From Vibrio superstes (GTDB lineage: Bacteria > Pseudomonadota > Gammaproteobacteria > Enterobacterales > Vibrionaceae), in NCBI RefSeq assembly GCF_003569005.1, contig NZ_BCUR01000004.1, forward strand, positions 2,557,575 to 2,621,574: DNA of 64,000 nucleotides, given 5' to 3'. The position numbers and the translations under genes were made by a program. How positions within the stretch are numbered: the first letter of the stretch is position 1; each line of letters starts with the position of its first letter. Under the pieces are notes generated by a model, which ran no database searches, was not told the origin of the DNA, and saw only the letters and a list, made by a program, of their open reading frames with translations. This document shows, piece by piece, positions 63,468 through 64,000 of this stretch.

Positions 63468-63731
63468 CTATTGGGCTACAGCTGAACGATGGCGATGCAC
63501 AGCGGCCGAAATAGCGGCCACAATTTTTGGATCGACTCGATGGGTTGATTCAGCTTGAGTAACTTGTTTAAGATTTTGCGGGCTCACTGGTGCCACTGGT
63601 TGCTCTGCCGGAAGTAACTTCGACATCAAACGGACCACAAACACCAATAAAGTAAGAAAAAGAAAAACCATAGCCATACCAATGGCCATAATTGAGGCAG
63701 CTTCCGATAGCAAACCTGAGATGTTATCCAT
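63468..63731 (-). CDS. oadG: Oxaloacetate decarboxylase gamma subunit
   Basis: This 87-residue single-span subunit (helix about 13-35, IMAIGMAMVFLFLTLLVFVV) anchors and assembles the decarboxylase. The C-terminal tail has histidines (HRVD, HRHRS) that may bind Zn2+, as described for OadG. It is the first gene of oadGAB, the usual order, and starts 50 bp below a good promoter. Confidence 0.93.
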   Translation of the reverse strand: MDNISGLLSEAASIMAIGMAMVFLFLTLLVFVVRLMSKLLPAEQPVAPVSPQNLKQVTQAESTHRVDPKIVAAISAAVHRHRSAVAQ

Positions 63732-63788
63732 AATAAAATTCCCTTATTTGTCTTCCTGACAATTCGACGTTTTTACATCGAGCACCTG

Positions 63789-63816
63789 ATTATCTAGATT
63801 GATGAAAATTTGTCAA
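63789..63816 (-). promoter_or_regulatory. Sigma-70 promoter of oadGAB
   Basis: On the minus strand, a perfect TTGACA (63811-63816), 16-bp spacer and GATAAT (63789-63794), giving a leader of about 50 nt before oadG. Confidence 0.72.
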
Positions 63817-63973
63817 TTTTCTTTATACAGGTGCATGCAGGCAAACCATTGCATAGAAAGTATGCGAATTGAAGACAAAATACTGAGATCAGACCAGAAT
63901 TTATCAAAAACACTTAGAAAACAGTGCCTTATGTAAAAAATAGGTTACAGGGATGATAATGGAATGTTATAAA

Positions 63974-63997
63974 AAAACCCCGCCGAAGCGAGGTTTT
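63974..63997. terminator. Terminator-like hairpin at the right edge
   Basis: AAAACCCCGC / GCGAGGTTTT with a CGAA tetraloop and one mismatch. It probably ends a plus- or minus-strand gene beyond the window; no gene lies between it and the oadG promoter. Confidence 0.6.
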
Positions 63998-64000
63998 GTG

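Noticed and set aside
1..64000. CRISPR arrays, tRNA/rRNA genes, transposases, integrases, toxin-antitoxin or phage-defence genes
   Set aside because: None recognised on either strand; gene density and composition are uniform housekeeping throughout.

Overview
The window looks like chromosome 1 of a Vibrio species. No tRNA, rRNA, prophage, insertion sequence or CRISPR array is visible. The gene content and order are typical Vibrionaceae housekeeping: pdhR-aceE-aceF-lpd, ampD/nadC, pilABCD-coaE-zapD-yacG, rpsP-rimM-trmD-rplS, ffh, luxS-gshA, and an Na+-pumping oxaloacetate decarboxylase (oadGAB). From memory, V. cholerae carries the same genes in separate blocks, whereas V. parahaemolyticus-type genomes have them together as here.

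Layout. 1-4037: the tail of a chitin-disaccharide uptake and catabolism operon (transporter ATPase, GH9 glucosaminidase-like enzyme, GH20 hexosaminidase). 4034-7777: an fbpABC-type ferric-iron importer on the minus strand, behind a near-perfect Fur box. 8063-10233: amtB-glnK with a sigma-54 promoter and NtrC-like palindromes, plus yacL. 10381-14085: a glycerate cassette (CdaR-type activator, GntP-type permease, glycerate kinase). 14161-24292, minus strand: acnB, a patatin/beta-barrel (type Vd-like) outer-membrane protein, mrcB and hrpB. 24349-30391, plus strand: sfsA, dksA, gluQ, pcnB, folK, panB and panC; a 162-bp inverted-repeat element sits between dksA and gluQ. 30443-33473: yadGH, can, hpt. 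33684-40725: lpd, aceF, aceE, pdhR with a perfect PdhR operator. 40965-48454: ampD, nadC, the type IV pilus operon pilABCD, coaE, zapD, yacG. 48763-52382: the rpsP ribosome-maturation operon and ffh. 52533-60291: a CcsA-like protein, a CNNM/CBS protein, luxS, gshA, an M16 lipoprotein protease, yqaA. 60509-63731: oadB, oadA, oadG.

Themes. Chitin is a thread: the (GlcNAc)2 operon and the pilABCD pilus genes, with a possible TfoX/CRP-S site before pilA, are both chitin-responsive systems in vibrios. Central carbon flow is dense: pyruvate dehydrogenase, aconitase B, oxaloacetate decarboxylase and glycerate use. Nutrient control is readable directly from DNA as Fur, NtrC/sigma-54 and PdhR sites.

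I did not find a clearly novel multi-gene system. The points most worth a second look are: the hpt-lpd junction without the LuxR/HapR-family quorum-sensing regulator gene that usually lies beside hpt; a (GlcNAc)2 operon lacking the phosphorylase, kinase and mutase genes known at this place in V. cholerae; an unassigned 8+8 inverted repeat before lpd; the 162-bp element before gluQ; and a five-codon upstream ORF coupled to pilA. Family calls rest on motif recognition and remembered synteny, not on searches.
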